NCBI GenBank assembly: GCA_910587045.1 | Contig: CAJULG010000008.1 | Location: 40,502 to 104,501 of the forward strand | Source: an uncultured Lachnospiraceae bacterium | GTDB taxonomy: Bacteria; Bacillota; Clostridia; Lachnospirales; Lachnospiraceae | Length of the DNA: 64,000 nucleotides | Direction of reading: 5' to 3' | Notes under the pieces: model-generated | Databases searched by the model: none | What the model was told of the DNA's origin: nothing | Seen by the model: the letters and a program-made list of their open reading frames with translations, nothing else | Shown here: positions 1 through 8,201 of the stretch, piece after piece | How positions within the stretch are numbered: the first letter of the stretch is position 1 | How the letters are laid out: each line of letters starts with the position of its first letter | Position numbers and translations under genes: made by a program

Positions 1-52
1 CTGTAGCATAAGCAATTATGCTGATTAAATAAACATATATAATAGGAGACAA

Positions 53-89
53 CGTATGCATTTCACCCGCATTTTTTAATGCGGATACG
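53..89 (+). promoter_or_regulatory. Hairpin and possible leader mini-ORF upstream of rpsM
   Basis: The 144 bases before rpsM contain no ordinary gene. A hairpin is visible: CGTAT (53-57) pairs with ATACG (85-89), and CCGCATT (67-73) with AATGCGG (78-84). An ATG at 56 preceded by AGGAG (44-48) opens a seven-codon frame (M-H-F-T-R-I-F, stop TAA at 77-79) lying inside the hairpin. This could be a leader peptide or chance. rpmJ and infA, which usually precede rpsM, are not in the visible part. Confidence 0.3.
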
Positions 90-144
90 GTTGTTTTACT
101 GTTATGGAAGCAAGAGAATACTATTTTTATGGAGGTAGAAATAC

Positions 145-513
145 ATGGCTCGTATTTCAGGTGTTGATTTACCAAGAGAGAAGCGTGTTGAAATCGGTCT
201 GACCTATATTTATGGTATTGGCAGAACCAGTGCGATGCGTATCTTAAAAGAAGCTAACGTGAATCCAGATACCCGTGTCCGTGATCTGACCGATGATGAA
301 GTTCGCAGGATCAGTGAGATCATTAACAACACACAGACCGTGGAAGGTGATTTGCGCAGAGAGATAGCAATGAATATCAAGCGTTTGCAGGAAATCGGAT
401 GTTACCGTGGTATCCGTCATAGAAAGGGACTTCCGGTTCGTGGTCAGAAGACAAAGACGAACGCAAGAACTCGTAAGGGTCCAAAGAGAACAGTAGCAAA
501 TAAGAAGAAGTAA
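145..513 (+). CDS. rpsM: 30S ribosomal protein S13
   Basis: S13 sits in the head of the 30S subunit and contacts the 50S subunit and P-site tRNA. The 122-residue product begins MARISGVDLPREKRVEIGLT and has the family's GIGR segment near residues 24-27. Its basic tail (RGQKTKTNARTRKGPKRT) is typical of full-length bacterial S13. A GGAGGT ribosome site lies about 9 bases before the ATG. It is the first visible gene of the rpsM-rpsK-rpsD-rpoA-rplQ block and is surely co-transcribed with rpsK, 52 bases downstream. Length and ends are normal. Confidence 0.98.
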   Translation: MARISGVDLPREKRVEIGLTYIYGIGRTSAMRILKEANVNPDTRVRDLTDDEVRRISEIINNTQTVEGDLRREIAMNIKRLQEIGCYRGIRHRKGLPVRGQKTKTNARTRKGPKRTVANKKK

Positions 514-565
514 TTATTGAAATGATACACAACGCGAAAGCGTTGAATACCTAGGAGGTTTAGTA

Positions 566-967
566 ATGGCAGCAGCAAAGAAAGCTACTAAAAAAGTGAC
601 GAAAAAGCGTGTGAAAAAGAATGTCGAGCGCGGACAGGCACATATTCAGTCATCTTTTAACAATACGATCGTAACCTTGACGGATGCAGAAGGCAATGCG
701 TTATCCTGGGCAAGTGCAGGCGGATTAGGTTTCCGGGGTTCCAGAAAGTCTACACCATATGCAGCACAGATGGCAGCAGAAGCAGCAACGAAGGCAGCAT
801 TGGTTCATGGTTTAAAGTCAGTTGACGTTATGGTAAAGGGACCAGGTTCCGGACGGGAAGCAGCAATTCGTGCGCTTCAGGCTTGCGGTCTGGATGTATT
901 AAGCATTACAGACGTAACCCCGGTTCCACACAACGGATGTCGCCCGCCAAAGCGTCGTAGAGTCTAA
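566..967 (+). CDS. rpsK: 30S ribosomal protein S11
   Basis: S11 lines the 30S platform near the mRNA exit. The 133-residue product has a Lys-rich N-terminus, then the conserved core with NNTIVTLTD near 31-39, the GSRKSTPYAAQ segment, and the C-terminal GCRPPKRRRV signature. An AGGAGG site precedes the ATG. A short GC-containing dyad (AACGCGAAAGCGTT, 530-543) lies in the gap after rpsM. rpsD follows after 19 bases, so the two are almost certainly co-translated from one message. Confidence 0.98.
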   Translation: MAAAKKATKKVTKKRVKKNVERGQAHIQSSFNNTIVTLTDAEGNALSWASAGGLGFRGSRKSTPYAAQMAAEAATKAALVHGLKSVDVMVKGPGSGREAAIRALQACGLDVLSITDVTPVPHNGCRPPKRRRV

Positions 968-986
968 TATAGGAGGTACAGGATAG

Positions 987-1580
987 ATGGCAGTAGATAG
1001 AACTCCCGTTCTTAAGAGATGCAGATCTTTAGGTATGGAGCCGATGTATCTCGGGATTGATAAAAAGTCAAATAGAAAGTTAAATCGAGCAAACAGAAAG
1101 ATGAGTGAATATGGTCTTCAGTTGCGTGAAAAGCAGAAGGCAAAGTTCATTTATGGTGTATTAGAGAAGCCGTTCCGTAATCTTTTTGCAACTGCGGAGC
1201 GTATGAAGGGTCTGACTGGTCCCAACTTAATGATTTTATTAGAGTTAAGACTGGATAATGTACTGTTCCGGTTAGGCCTGGCCAGAACCCGGAAGGAAGC
1301 AAGACAGATCGTAGATCATAAGCATGTCTTAGTAAACGGAAAGTGTGTAAATATTCCGTCTTACAGAGTAAAAGCAGGCGATAAGATTGAAATCAAAGAG
1401 AAAAACAAGTCTTCTCAGAGATATAAGGACATCTTAGAAGTGACCGGTGGAAGATTAATTCCGGCTTGGTTAGAGGCAGATCAGGAGAACCTTTGCGGTA
1501 CTGTTGTAGAACTGCCTTTAAGAGAGCAGATTGATGTACCTGTTAACGAAACTCTTATCGTTGAGTTGTATTCTAAATAA
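987..1580 (+). CDS. rpsD: 30S ribosomal protein S4
   Basis: S4 is a primary 16S rRNA binding protein that starts assembly of the 30S body. The 197-residue protein has the N-terminal S4 domain. Its S4 RNA-binding fold runs over about residues 88-150, including RLDNVLFRLGLARTRKEARQ and VLVNGKCVNIPSYRVKAGD. A strong AGGAGG lies upstream. The N-terminus begins with MAVDRTPVLKRCRSLGMEP, the low-GC Gram-positive form. In many bacteria S4 also represses its own operon; no specific S4 target site was identified here. rpoA follows after 58 bases. Confidence 0.97.
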   Translation: MAVDRTPVLKRCRSLGMEPMYLGIDKKSNRKLNRANRKMSEYGLQLREKQKAKFIYGVLEKPFRNLFATAERMKGLTGPNLMILLELRLDNVLFRLGLARTRKEARQIVDHKHVLVNGKCVNIPSYRVKAGDKIEIKEKNKSSQRYKDILEVTGGRLIPAWLEADQENLCGTVVELPLREQIDVPVNETLIVELYSK

Positions 1581-1638
1581 TCTTTAAAATTTATTTAGGA
1601 GTAACCCAACTTATTAACCCAGAAGGAGGGTCCCCGTA

Positions 1639-2595
1639 TTGTTTGAATTTGAAAAACCTAGAATTGAAATTGCAGAGCTTTCGGAAGATAATAAATATGG
1701 ACGCTTTGTAGTTGAGCCTTTAGAAAGAGGTTATGGTACAACTCTTGGTAACTCGCTGAGAAGAATCATGCTGTCTTCTTTACCGGGTTCCGCAGTTACT
1801 TCTGTCAAGATTAAGGGTGTATTGCATGAGTTTAGTTCCATCCCTGGTGTAAAGGAAGATGTGACTGAAATCATTATGAATATCAAAGAGCTGGCTATTA
1901 AGAATAATTCTACTGCTGACGCATCAACCGCATATATTGAATTTGAGGGGGAAGGCGTGGTAACGGCAGCAGATATCCATGTAGACAGTAATATTGAGAT
2001 TTTAAACAAGGATTTGGTGATCGCAACCTTAAGCGGTGGTGCAGACAGCCGTCTGGATATGGAATTAACCATTTCCAAGGGCAGAGGATACGTTGGTGCA
2101 GATAAGAATAAAAGAGAAGACTTATCCATTGATGTCATCGCAGTTGATTCCATTTATACGCCGGTAGAGCGTGTGAATATGGTGGTTGAAAATACCCGTG
2201 TGGGTCAGGTTACGGACTACGATAAGTTAACATTGGATGTATTTACCAATGGAACTCTGGCACCGGATGAGGCTGTCAGTCTGGCAGCAAAGGTGTTGAG
2301 TGAACATCTGAATTTATTTATTGATTTATCTGAGAACGCAAAATCAACTGAAGTTATGGTTGAGACAAAGGATGATGAAAAGGGCAAGGTGCTGGAAATG
2401 AGCATTGACGAACTGGAATTATCCGTGCGGTCTTATAACTGCTTAAAGCGTGCAGGCATCAATACAGTAGAAGAATTAACCAATAAAACTTCAGAGGATA
2501 TGATGAAGGTTCGGAATCTCGGACGTAAGTCATTAGAGGAAGTGCTGAGCAAGTTAAAGGAATTAGGGTTAGAGCTTCGCAGCGGTGAGGAGTAA
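1639..2595 (+). CDS. rpoA: DNA-directed RNA polymerase subunit alpha
   Basis: Alpha nucleates RNA polymerase assembly, and its C-terminal domain touches UP elements and activators. The start is a TTG at 1639, chosen because the reading begins with the conserved MFEFEKPRIE and a strong AGAAGGAGGG sits 8-18 bases upstream; no suitable ATG is near. The 318 residues hold the N-terminal dimerisation and assembly domain (about 1-230, with RGYGTTLGNSLRR at 30-42), an acidic linker, and the alpha-CTD (about 248-315, with LSVRSYNCLKRAGI and RNLGRKSLEE). Length is normal. Confidence 0.98.
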   Translation: MFEFEKPRIEIAELSEDNKYGRFVVEPLERGYGTTLGNSLRRIMLSSLPGSAVTSVKIKGVLHEFSSIPGVKEDVTEIIMNIKELAIKNNSTADASTAYIEFEGEGVVTAADIHVDSNIEILNKDLVIATLSGGADSRLDMELTISKGRGYVGADKNKREDLSIDVIAVDSIYTPVERVNMVVENTRVGQVTDYDKLTLDVFTNGTLAPDEAVSLAAKVLSEHLNLFIDLSENAKSTEVMVETKDDEKGKVLEMSIDELELSVRSYNCLKRAGINTVEELTNKTSEDMMKVRNLGRKSLEEVLSKLKELGLELRSGEE

Positions 2596-2605
2596 ATCAT
2601 AACTT

Positions 2606-2746
2606 GCTGATGCACGCGTAGGTCGTAAGGAATCCTCCCGCAAGCGGGTCCCTCCTTGCGACAAGTTCAGAAGAAGCTCGCTGATGCGAGCGTAGGTCAT
2701 AAGGAATCCCCCCCATCTTCGATGGGTCCCCCCTTGTGACAAGTTC
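2606..2746 (+). repeat. Two tandem structured repeats between rpoA and rplQ
   Basis: Two related units, 2606-2668 and 2680-2746, fill the rpoA-rplQ gap. Each begins GCTGATGC, continues GCGTAGGTC, and forms a long hairpin closed by GTCGTAAGG/CCTTGCGAC in unit 1 and GTCATAAGG/CCTTGTGAC in unit 2, ending AAGTTC. The apical stems differ but both pair: CCCGC-AA-GCGGG versus CCCATC-TTC-GATGGG. A small hairpin with loop TGAT precedes each unit. Sequence differences fall in paired, compensating positions, which indicates a conserved RNA or DNA fold. No coding frame fits. Confidence 0.8.
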
Positions 2747-2823
2747 CACTAAAGCTGAATTAGAGTAAGCATAGTGAAGATGCAGAGTATTCTGCATAAT
2801 TATCCATAAGGAGGAAAATCTAT

Positions 2824-3429
2824 ATGGCAATGTATAGAAAGCTTGGTAAGAAATCAAGTGCAAGACAGGCATTACTTCGTAATCAGGTGACCATGTTATT
2901 ATACAATGGTAAGATTAAGACAACAGAGGCACGGGCAAAGGAAGTTCGTCAGATTGCGGAACACTTAATCACCCTGGCAGTAAAGGAAAAAGATAATTTT
3001 GAAACCGTTAAGGTGACTGCAAAGGTTGCCCGCAAGGATAAAGACGGTATGAGAGTAAAGCAGATCGTTGACAAGGACACCGGAGCAGTTCTTTCTGAAA
3101 CCCATCGTGATAAGGATGGCAAGATTTTAAGAATTGAGAATGGTGTTACTGTAACTGTCTACGATGAAGTGGAGAAGGAAATCAAAAAGGATCTGCCTTC
3201 CAGACTGCATGCCAGAAGACAGATGCTGAAGGTTCTGTATCCGGTTGTTGAGGTTCCGGAAGAGGCAGCAGGCAAGAAGAAGGCTACAAAGAAGGTAGAC
3301 TTAACTGCGAAATTATTTGATGAATATGGACCGAAGTATGCAGGTCGTCCGGGTGGTTATACCAGAATCGTTAAGATCGGGCCGCGTAAGGGTGATGCAG
3401 CTATGGAAGTAATTCTGGAATTAGTATAA
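2824..3429 (+). CDS. rplQ: 50S ribosomal protein L17, enlarged form
   Basis: L17 lies near the peptide exit tunnel of the 50S subunit. The N-terminal 50 residues (MAMYRKLGKKSSARQALLRN...KIKTTEARAKEVRQIAEHLITLA) and the C-terminal 40 (KLFDEYGPKYAGRPGGYTRI...) are canonical L17. The protein is 201 residues rather than the usual 115-130. The extra 70 or so lie in the middle (about residues 58-128) and are charged, with a repeated D-K-D-G pattern. AAGGAGG at 2808-2814 sets the start. The gene ends the ribosomal operon and is followed by a terminator. Confidence 0.95.
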   Translation: MAMYRKLGKKSSARQALLRNQVTMLLYNGKIKTTEARAKEVRQIAEHLITLAVKEKDNFETVKVTAKVARKDKDGMRVKQIVDKDTGAVLSETHRDKDGKILRIENGVTVTVYDEVEKEIKKDLPSRLHARRQMLKVLYPVVEVPEEAAGKKKATKKVDLTAKLFDEYGPKYAGRPGGYTRIVKIGPRKGDAAMEVILELV

Positions 3430-3434
3430 AATGT

Positions 3435-3467
3435 AAGGCTGTCGCATATGAATGCGACGGCCTTTTT
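3435..3467 (+). terminator. Rho-independent terminator after rplQ
   Basis: AAGGCTGTCGCA pairs with TGCGACGGCCTT around the loop TATGAA and is followed by a short T run. It ends the rpsM-rplQ operon just before the ECF ATPase gene. Confidence 0.85.
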
Positions 3468-3500
3468 GTCTGTAGGAGTATCTGCAAAGGTATAAGGATT

Positions 3501-5288
3501 ATGATAAAAACAGATCATGTATCATTTGAATATTTTCGGCGGGATGATGATGGAAACGTATCCGAAATTGTTGAGACGGTAAATGCTCTTTCTCTGCAGG
3601 TGCAGGAAGGAGAGTTTATTGGTATTTTAGGAGAAAATGGTTCTGGAAAATCAACCTTTGCCAAGCTGTTGAATGCTCTGCTGGAGCCGACAGAGGGCAG
3701 TATACTGATTGCAGGAATGGATACTGCTGATCAGGAAAATGTCTGGAAGATACGGAAACAGACAGGGATGGTCTTTCAAAATCCGGATAATCAGATTATT
3801 GGTACCGTAGTGGAAGAGGATGTGGCATTTGGACCGGAAAATCTCGGAATAGAAACCAATCAGATCATAAAACGGGTAACAGAGGCTTTGGAAATTGTGG
3901 GAATGACAGCTTACCGCCTGCAGTCGCCTAATCGTTTATCCGGTGGACAGAAACAAAGAGTAGCGATTGCTGGTGTACTGGCGATGCACCCGCAGTGTAT
4001 TATTTTTGATGAATCGACGGCCATGTTGGATCCCAAGGGAAGAGAGGAAGTCTTAAATGCTGCGCGTTTATTAAACAAGAAGCAGAAAATTACCATTCTT
4101 TATATTACTCATGATATGGATGAAGTCATTGATGCCGACCGGATCGTGGTAATACACAAGGGGAAGCTGGTTCTGGAAGGAACGCCAAGAGAGATTTTTT
4201 CGAAGGGCCGGTCTCTGCAGGAATACGGACTGGTACTGCCAAGAATGACGGAGCTTGCATACAGGCTGAATGAATGTGGAATTGACTTTTCTAATACGGT
4301 ATTAGATCAGAAAGAGTTTGTAGATGAAGTCAATCGAAGAAAAGCATATGCAAAGCTGAGGGATAAGGATCCCGGCTTTCGTGCGGATCCGGCTTTGCAG
4401 TCGGGCCGTGCAGAGAGAGAATCATCTTTGAATAGTGCCATGAAATATGGGTTTGTGTTGGATCATATTTCATATGAATACAGTCCGAATACAATTTACG
4501 CCTGTTCTGCGTTAAAGGATGTGAATCTGGCCATCGGAAAAGGAGAGTTTATTGCAATTATCGGACATACAGGTTCCGGTAAATCAACTTTAATCCAGCA
4601 GATGAATGGTCTTCTGCAGCCAACACAGGGAACGATCTATTATAAGGGACAGGATATCTATGATAAGGGGTTTAACCGGACTAACCTGCGGGAAAAGGTT
4701 GGTCTGGTATTCCAGTATCCGGAATATCAGTTATTTGCAGAAACCGTATTGAAGGATGTATGTTTTGGACCGAAGAATCTGGGGCTGCCCTTATTAGAGA
4801 TTCAGCAGCGAGCATTTCAGGCGATTGAAGCAGTAGGACTGACGGATGCAGTCTATGATCTGTCGCCCTTTGAACTATCCGGCGGGCAGAAACGCCGGGT
4901 TGCAATAGCGGGAGTTCTGGCGATGAAACCGGATTATCTGATATTAGATGAGCCGGTGGCAGGTCTGGATCCGGCGGGCAGAAGCGAATTGCTGGAAATG
5001 CTTCGTTCATTAAATGAGCAGGGAATGACAATTATTCTTGTTTCGCATAACATGGAAGATGTGGCGGAATATGCCAGACGGATCATTGTTATGGAGCAGG
5101 GCGGGATTGTGCTGGACGGAACTGTATCGGAAATCTTTCAAAATGGAGACTATTTGCAGGAGCTGGGGTTGGATATTCCACAGGTGACCCGGCTGATGAT
5201 GCAGTTAAGCAGAGAAGGGCATGGAGTGAATCCGGGACTTTATCAGATGGAGGATGCGGTAAAGGAACTGGCAGCATATCTGTCTTAA
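3501..5288 (+). CDS. Fused ECF transporter ATPase (EcfA1-EcfA2 in one chain)
   Basis: This is the ATP-hydrolysing part of an energy-coupling-factor vitamin/metal transporter, working with EcfT downstream and S components elsewhere. The 595 residues contain two complete ABC domains. Domain 1 has Walker A GENGSGKST (about 43-51), signature LSGGQKQRVA (about 146) and Walker B IIFDES (about 167). Domain 2 has Walker A GHTGSGKST (about 355), signature LSGGQKRRVA (about 459) and Walker B LILDEP (about 481). They are joined by a charged linker at about 270-315. In most Firmicutes these are two genes of about 280 codons, so this is a fusion. No internal stop or frameshift is visible. ecfT and truA follow, the usual Firmicutes order. 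Confidence 0.95.
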   Translation: MIKTDHVSFEYFRRDDDGNVSEIVETVNALSLQVQEGEFIGILGENGSGKSTFAKLLNALLEPTEGSILIAGMDTADQENVWKIRKQTGMVFQNPDNQIIGTVVEEDVAFGPENLGIETNQIIKRVTEALEIVGMTAYRLQSPNRLSGGQKQRVAIAGVLAMHPQCIIFDESTAMLDPKGREEVLNAARLLNKKQKITILYITHDMDEVIDADRIVVIHKGKLVLEGTPREIFSKGRSLQEYGLVLPRMTELAYRLNECGIDFSNTVLDQKEFVDEVNRRKAYAKLRDKDPGFRADPALQSGRAERESSLNSAMKYGFVLDHISYEYSPNTIYACSALKDVNLAIGKGEFIAIIGHTGSGKSTLIQQMNGLLQPTQGTIYYKGQDIYDKGFNRTNLREKVGLVFQYPEYQLFAETVLKDVCFGPKNLGLPLLEIQQRAFQAIEAVGLTDAVYDLSPFELSGGQKRRVAIAGVLAMKPDYLILDEPVAGLDPAGRSELLEMLRSLNEQGMTIILVSHNMEDVAEYARRIIVMEQGGIVLDGTVSEIFQNGDYLQELGLDIPQVTRLMMQLSREGHGVNPGLYQMEDAVKELAAYLS

Positions 5289-5372
5289 GTCAGTTTTCTG
5301 TAAGCCGGTCTCTGTTTCGTGATATAGGAAGGCAGAGAAAAGCGGTGCATTGAAGTATTGCAGGAGGAGAAC

Positions 5373-6209
5373 ATGATTCGGGATATCACAATAGGACAAT
5401 TTTATCCGGTGGAATCTGTCATTCACAGTCTGGATCCCAGAACGAAGCTGACGATTACATTCTTTTATTTGATCAGTCTGTTTGTGGCTAATAATAAATA
5501 TATGTATTTGCTGGCCCTGCTGGTGCTGGGTGTATATATCCTGCTCTCCAGGATACCCATCCGGTATATGCTGAAAGGCCTGCGGGGGATACTGATCTTT
5601 ATCCTGTTTTCAGTAGTGATGAATATGTTCTTTACGAAAGGAGACGCATTTATTGACTGGAAATTCATTCACATATCCTGGCAGGGGTTTCGGACTGCGT
5701 GCTATACGACAGCGCGGATCATATTTCTGGTCTTAGGTGCATCGGTCATTACGTACACCACAACACCAACAAAGCTGACGGATGGTCTGGAAGCTGTCCT
5801 GCATTGGCTGAAGCGATTTAAAGTACCGATACATGAGGTTGCAATGATGATTAGCATTGCGTTGCGGTTTATACCGATTCTGGTAGAGGAACTGGATAAG
5901 ATCATGAAGGCGCAGCAGGCAAGAGGTGCAGATTTTGAACATGGAAACCTGCTCCGGCGTCTGAAGAGCCTGTTTCCGGTAATTTTGCCGATGTTTGTAT
6001 CTGCGATCCGGCGGGCAAATGATCTGGCTTTTGCCATGGAAGCCAGATGCTATCAGGGCGGAGAAGGAAGGACAAGGATGAAACCGCTAAAGTATTCTGT
6101 TATAGATACGATAGCTTATATCATTCTGATCGCGTATCTGATTGGAATGGCGGCACTGAGGATCCTGCTTTCTCCCGGTTTTCTGGAGCGTTTGGGACTG
6201 ACAGTCTGA
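5373..6209 (+). CDS. ecfT: ECF transporter transmembrane protein EcfT
   Basis: EcfT is the membrane scaffold that couples the ATPases to substrate-binding S proteins. The start at 5373 (MIRDITIGQFYPVES) is preferred over an ATG 15 bases upstream because AGGAGGAG sits 5-10 bases before it. The 278 residues hold the hallmark SVIHSLDPRTKL segment near the N-terminus, several hydrophobic helices (about 25-60, 75-95, 105-130, 245-265), and the coupling helices with the A-R-G (QARGAD, about 180) and A-M-E-A-R (about 222) motifs that dock on the ATPases. Confidence 0.95.
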   Translation: MIRDITIGQFYPVESVIHSLDPRTKLTITFFYLISLFVANNKYMYLLALLVLGVYILLSRIPIRYMLKGLRGILIFILFSVVMNMFFTKGDAFIDWKFIHISWQGFRTACYTTARIIFLVLGASVITYTTTPTKLTDGLEAVLHWLKRFKVPIHEVAMMISIALRFIPILVEELDKIMKAQQARGADFEHGNLLRRLKSLFPVILPMFVSAIRRANDLAFAMEARCYQGGEGRTRMKPLKYSVIDTIAYIILIAYLIGMAALRILLSPGFLERLGLTV

Positions 6210-6225
6210 AAGAGGTGTATGGTAG

Positions 6226-6963
6226 ATGAAACGGGTAAAATTAATCGTATCCTATGACGGGACCAACTATTGTGGCTGGCAGCTTCAGCAAAATGGCGTT
6301 ACGGTAGAAGAGGTTTTAAATAAAACCATATCCGGGCTGGTAGGGGAAGAAATCGCAGTTATTGGCGCAAGCCGGACAGATTCCGGAGTTCACGCATTAG
6401 GGAATGTGGCGGTATTTGATACAAACAGCCGGATTCCTTCTGAAAAAATGAGTTTTGCTTTGAATCAGCGTCTGCCAGAGGATATCCGGATTCAGCATTC
6501 CTGTGAAGTAGCCTCTGACTGGCATCCCAGATATTGTGATACAAGGAAAACGTATGAATACCGCATACTAAATCGTAAATTTTCTGTTCCGACGGAACGA
6601 TTATACAGCCACTTTTTTTATTATCCGTTGGATATCAAGGCTATGCAGCAGGCGGCGGCTTATCTGGTAGGGGAACACGACTTTAAAAGCTTTTGCTCTG
6701 CCCGTAGCCAGGTGGAAAACACGGTGCGCACCATCTATTTCCTGGATGTAATAAAGGAGGGAGATATGATCCGGATCCGGATCAATGGCAATGGCTTTTT
6801 ATATAATATGGTACGGATTATCGTAGGTACTTTATTGAAGGTTGGAACCGGTATGTATCCGCCGGAGCATATGAAGGAAATCCTGGATGCAAAGGATCGT
6901 CGAATGGCAGGACCCAAGGCTGAGGCAAAAGGATTGACCTTAATGGAGATCGAATATTTGTAA
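6226..6963 (+). CDS. truA: tRNA pseudouridine(38-40) synthase
   Basis: TruA isomerises uridines 38-40 in the anticodon arm of many tRNAs. The 245-residue product starts MKRVKLIVSYDGTNYCGWQ. It has the catalytic motif GASRTDSGVHALG (about 46-58, with the catalytic Asp in RTDSGVHA) and the C-terminal FLYNMVRIIVGTLL and KAEAKGLTLMEIEY blocks. It follows ecfT by 16 bases, the normal Firmicutes arrangement ecfA-ecfA-ecfT-truA, and was probably co-transcribed. Length is normal. Confidence 0.97.
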   Translation: MKRVKLIVSYDGTNYCGWQLQQNGVTVEEVLNKTISGLVGEEIAVIGASRTDSGVHALGNVAVFDTNSRIPSEKMSFALNQRLPEDIRIQHSCEVASDWHPRYCDTRKTYEYRILNRKFSVPTERLYSHFFYYPLDIKAMQQAAAYLVGEHDFKSFCSARSQVENTVRTIYFLDVIKEGDMIRIRINGNGFLYNMVRIIVGTLLKVGTGMYPPEHMKEILDAKDRRMAGPKAEAKGLTLMEIEYL

Positions 6964-7007
6964 AAAGCTTCGAATAAAGTAAATTAACAGCAAAACAGTA
7001 AGAATTG

Positions 7008-7121
7008 TGTGGAAAACCTGCTGTTTTTCTGCAGAATTAAGAAAGATATCCACAAAAATATCAACAATTCGTGGATAACTATTGAAAAAATACAGGATTT
7101 TCTGTGAATAAATGTGGAAAA
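7008..7121. other. Cluster of DnaA-box-like 9-mers in the truA-rplM gap
   Basis: The 358-base gap 6964-7321 has no gene. Its first half holds five 9-mers, each one base off the DnaA box TTATCCACA or its complement: TGTGGAAAA (7008-7016), ATATCCACA (7046-7054), CGTGGATAA (7070-7078), TGTGAATAA (7103-7111) and TGTGGAAAA (7113-7121). Four face the same way. The second half holds the rplM promoter and leader. DnaA binding is inferred, and no dnaA or dnaN gene is nearby. Confidence 0.4.
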
Positions 7122-7196
7122 AGTTGACAATAGATAAGATCTGACCTGATGGCAGCCTGAAGAAGTAAAAACTTAAGGGAAATCAACGAAATTTCA

Positions 7197-7225
7197 TTGA
7201 CACGCCAGGCAGAGTGTAATATAAT
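7197..7225 (+). promoter_or_regulatory. Consensus sigma-A promoter of rplM-rpsI
   Basis: TTGACA (7197-7202), a 17-base spacer and TATAAT (7220-7225) match the vegetative consensus exactly. Transcription should start near 7232, leaving a leader of about 90 bases before rplM. The leader can form small hairpins (TAAG/CTTA near 7252-7257, and GGTAATA/TATTATC near 7270-7285). This resembles the autoregulatory L13 leaders of Firmicutes, but that identity is only a suggestion. Confidence 0.85.
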
Positions 7226-7321
7226 ATAAAACTGTGACGAGTAAGATAAATACTTAAGCCAAAGCCCCGGTAATAGTATTATCAGATAAATGTTATGGAA
7301 TGATTTGAAGGAGGAACAACC

Positions 7322-7756
7322 ATGAAAAGTTATATGGCCAGCCCATCAACGATTGAGAGACAGTGGTATGTGGTAGATGCTACGGGACATACATTAGGAC
7401 GTTTGACATCAGAGATTGCGAAGGTATTAAGAGGTAAGAATAAGCCGACGTATACTCCGCATATGGATACCGGCGATTATGTGGTAGTTGTAAATGCAGA
7501 TAAGATTAAGGTCACCGGCAAGAAGCTGGATCAGAAGATTTATTATAATCACTCAGAATATGTAGGCGGTATGAAGGAAACTACATTGAGGGAAAAGATG
7601 GCAAAGAAGCCGGAGGATGTTATCTACTTAGCAGTGAAGGGTATGCTTCCAAAGGGACCATTAGGACGACAGATGATTAAGAAGCTTCATGTCTATGCAG
7701 GTCCGGAGCATCAGCAGGCAGCTCAGCAGCCAAAAGAATTAGTGATCAAATATTAA
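7322..7756 (+). CDS. rplM: 50S ribosomal protein L13
   Basis: L13 is an early-assembly 50S protein. The 144-residue product shows the family's WYVVDATGHTLGRL at 16-29, LRGKNKPTYTPHMDTGDYVVV near 37-57, and the C-terminal VYAGPEHQQAAQQP. GAAGGAGG lies upstream. rpsI follows after 21 bases. Together they form the conserved rplM-rpsI operon, transcribed from its own consensus promoter. Confidence 0.98.
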   Translation: MKSYMASPSTIERQWYVVDATGHTLGRLTSEIAKVLRGKNKPTYTPHMDTGDYVVVVNADKIKVTGKKLDQKIYYNHSEYVGGMKETTLREKMAKKPEDVIYLAVKGMLPKGPLGRQMIKKLHVYAGPEHQQAAQQPKELVIKY

Positions 7757-7777
7757 TTGTAGAAGGAGGACATAACA

Positions 7778-8179
7778 GTGGCTAAGAAAAAAGATAACAA
7801 GTTCTATGGAACCGGTAGAAGAAAAAGCAGTATTGCAAGAGTATATTTAGTACCTGGTACAGGTAAGGTTACGATCAATAAAAGAGATATGGATGACTAT
7901 TTTGGATTAGAGACATTAAAGCTGATCGTAAATCAGCCATTTGCCGCAACTTCTTCACAGGGTAAATTTGATGTTCTGGTAAACGTACATGGCGGCGGTT
8001 TCACCGGACAGGCTGGTGCGATCCGTCATGGTATCGCAAGAGCATTATGTGTAGCAGATCCAGAGTACAGACCTGCATTAAAGAAGGCCGGATTCTTAAC
8101 TCGTGATCCACGTATGAAGGAAAGAAAGAAGTACGGTTTAAAAGCCGCAAGACGCGCACCACAGTTTTCAAAGAGATAA
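7778..8179 (+). CDS. rpsI: 30S ribosomal protein S9
   Basis: S9 reaches the P site of the 30S subunit with its basic C-terminal tail. The gene starts with GTG at 7778, placed 8 bases after AGAAGGAGG. The 133-residue product has GTGRRKSSIARVYL near 11-24 and ends in KKYGLKAARRAPQFSKR, the conserved tail whose terminal Lys-Arg contacts tRNA. It is the last gene of the rplM-rpsI operon and is followed by a strong terminator. Confidence 0.98.
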   Translation: MAKKKDNKFYGTGRRKSSIARVYLVPGTGKVTINKRDMDDYFGLETLKLIVNQPFAATSSQGKFDVLVNVHGGGFTGQAGAIRHGIARALCVADPEYRPALKKAGFLTRDPRMKERKKYGLKAARRAPQFSKR

Positions 8180-8201
8180 GCAAAATTTTTATATGCAATG
8201 T

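Noticed and set aside
1731..2153. 140-codon - strand frame within rpoA
   Set aside because: Pure shadow of the conserved rpoA reading frame.
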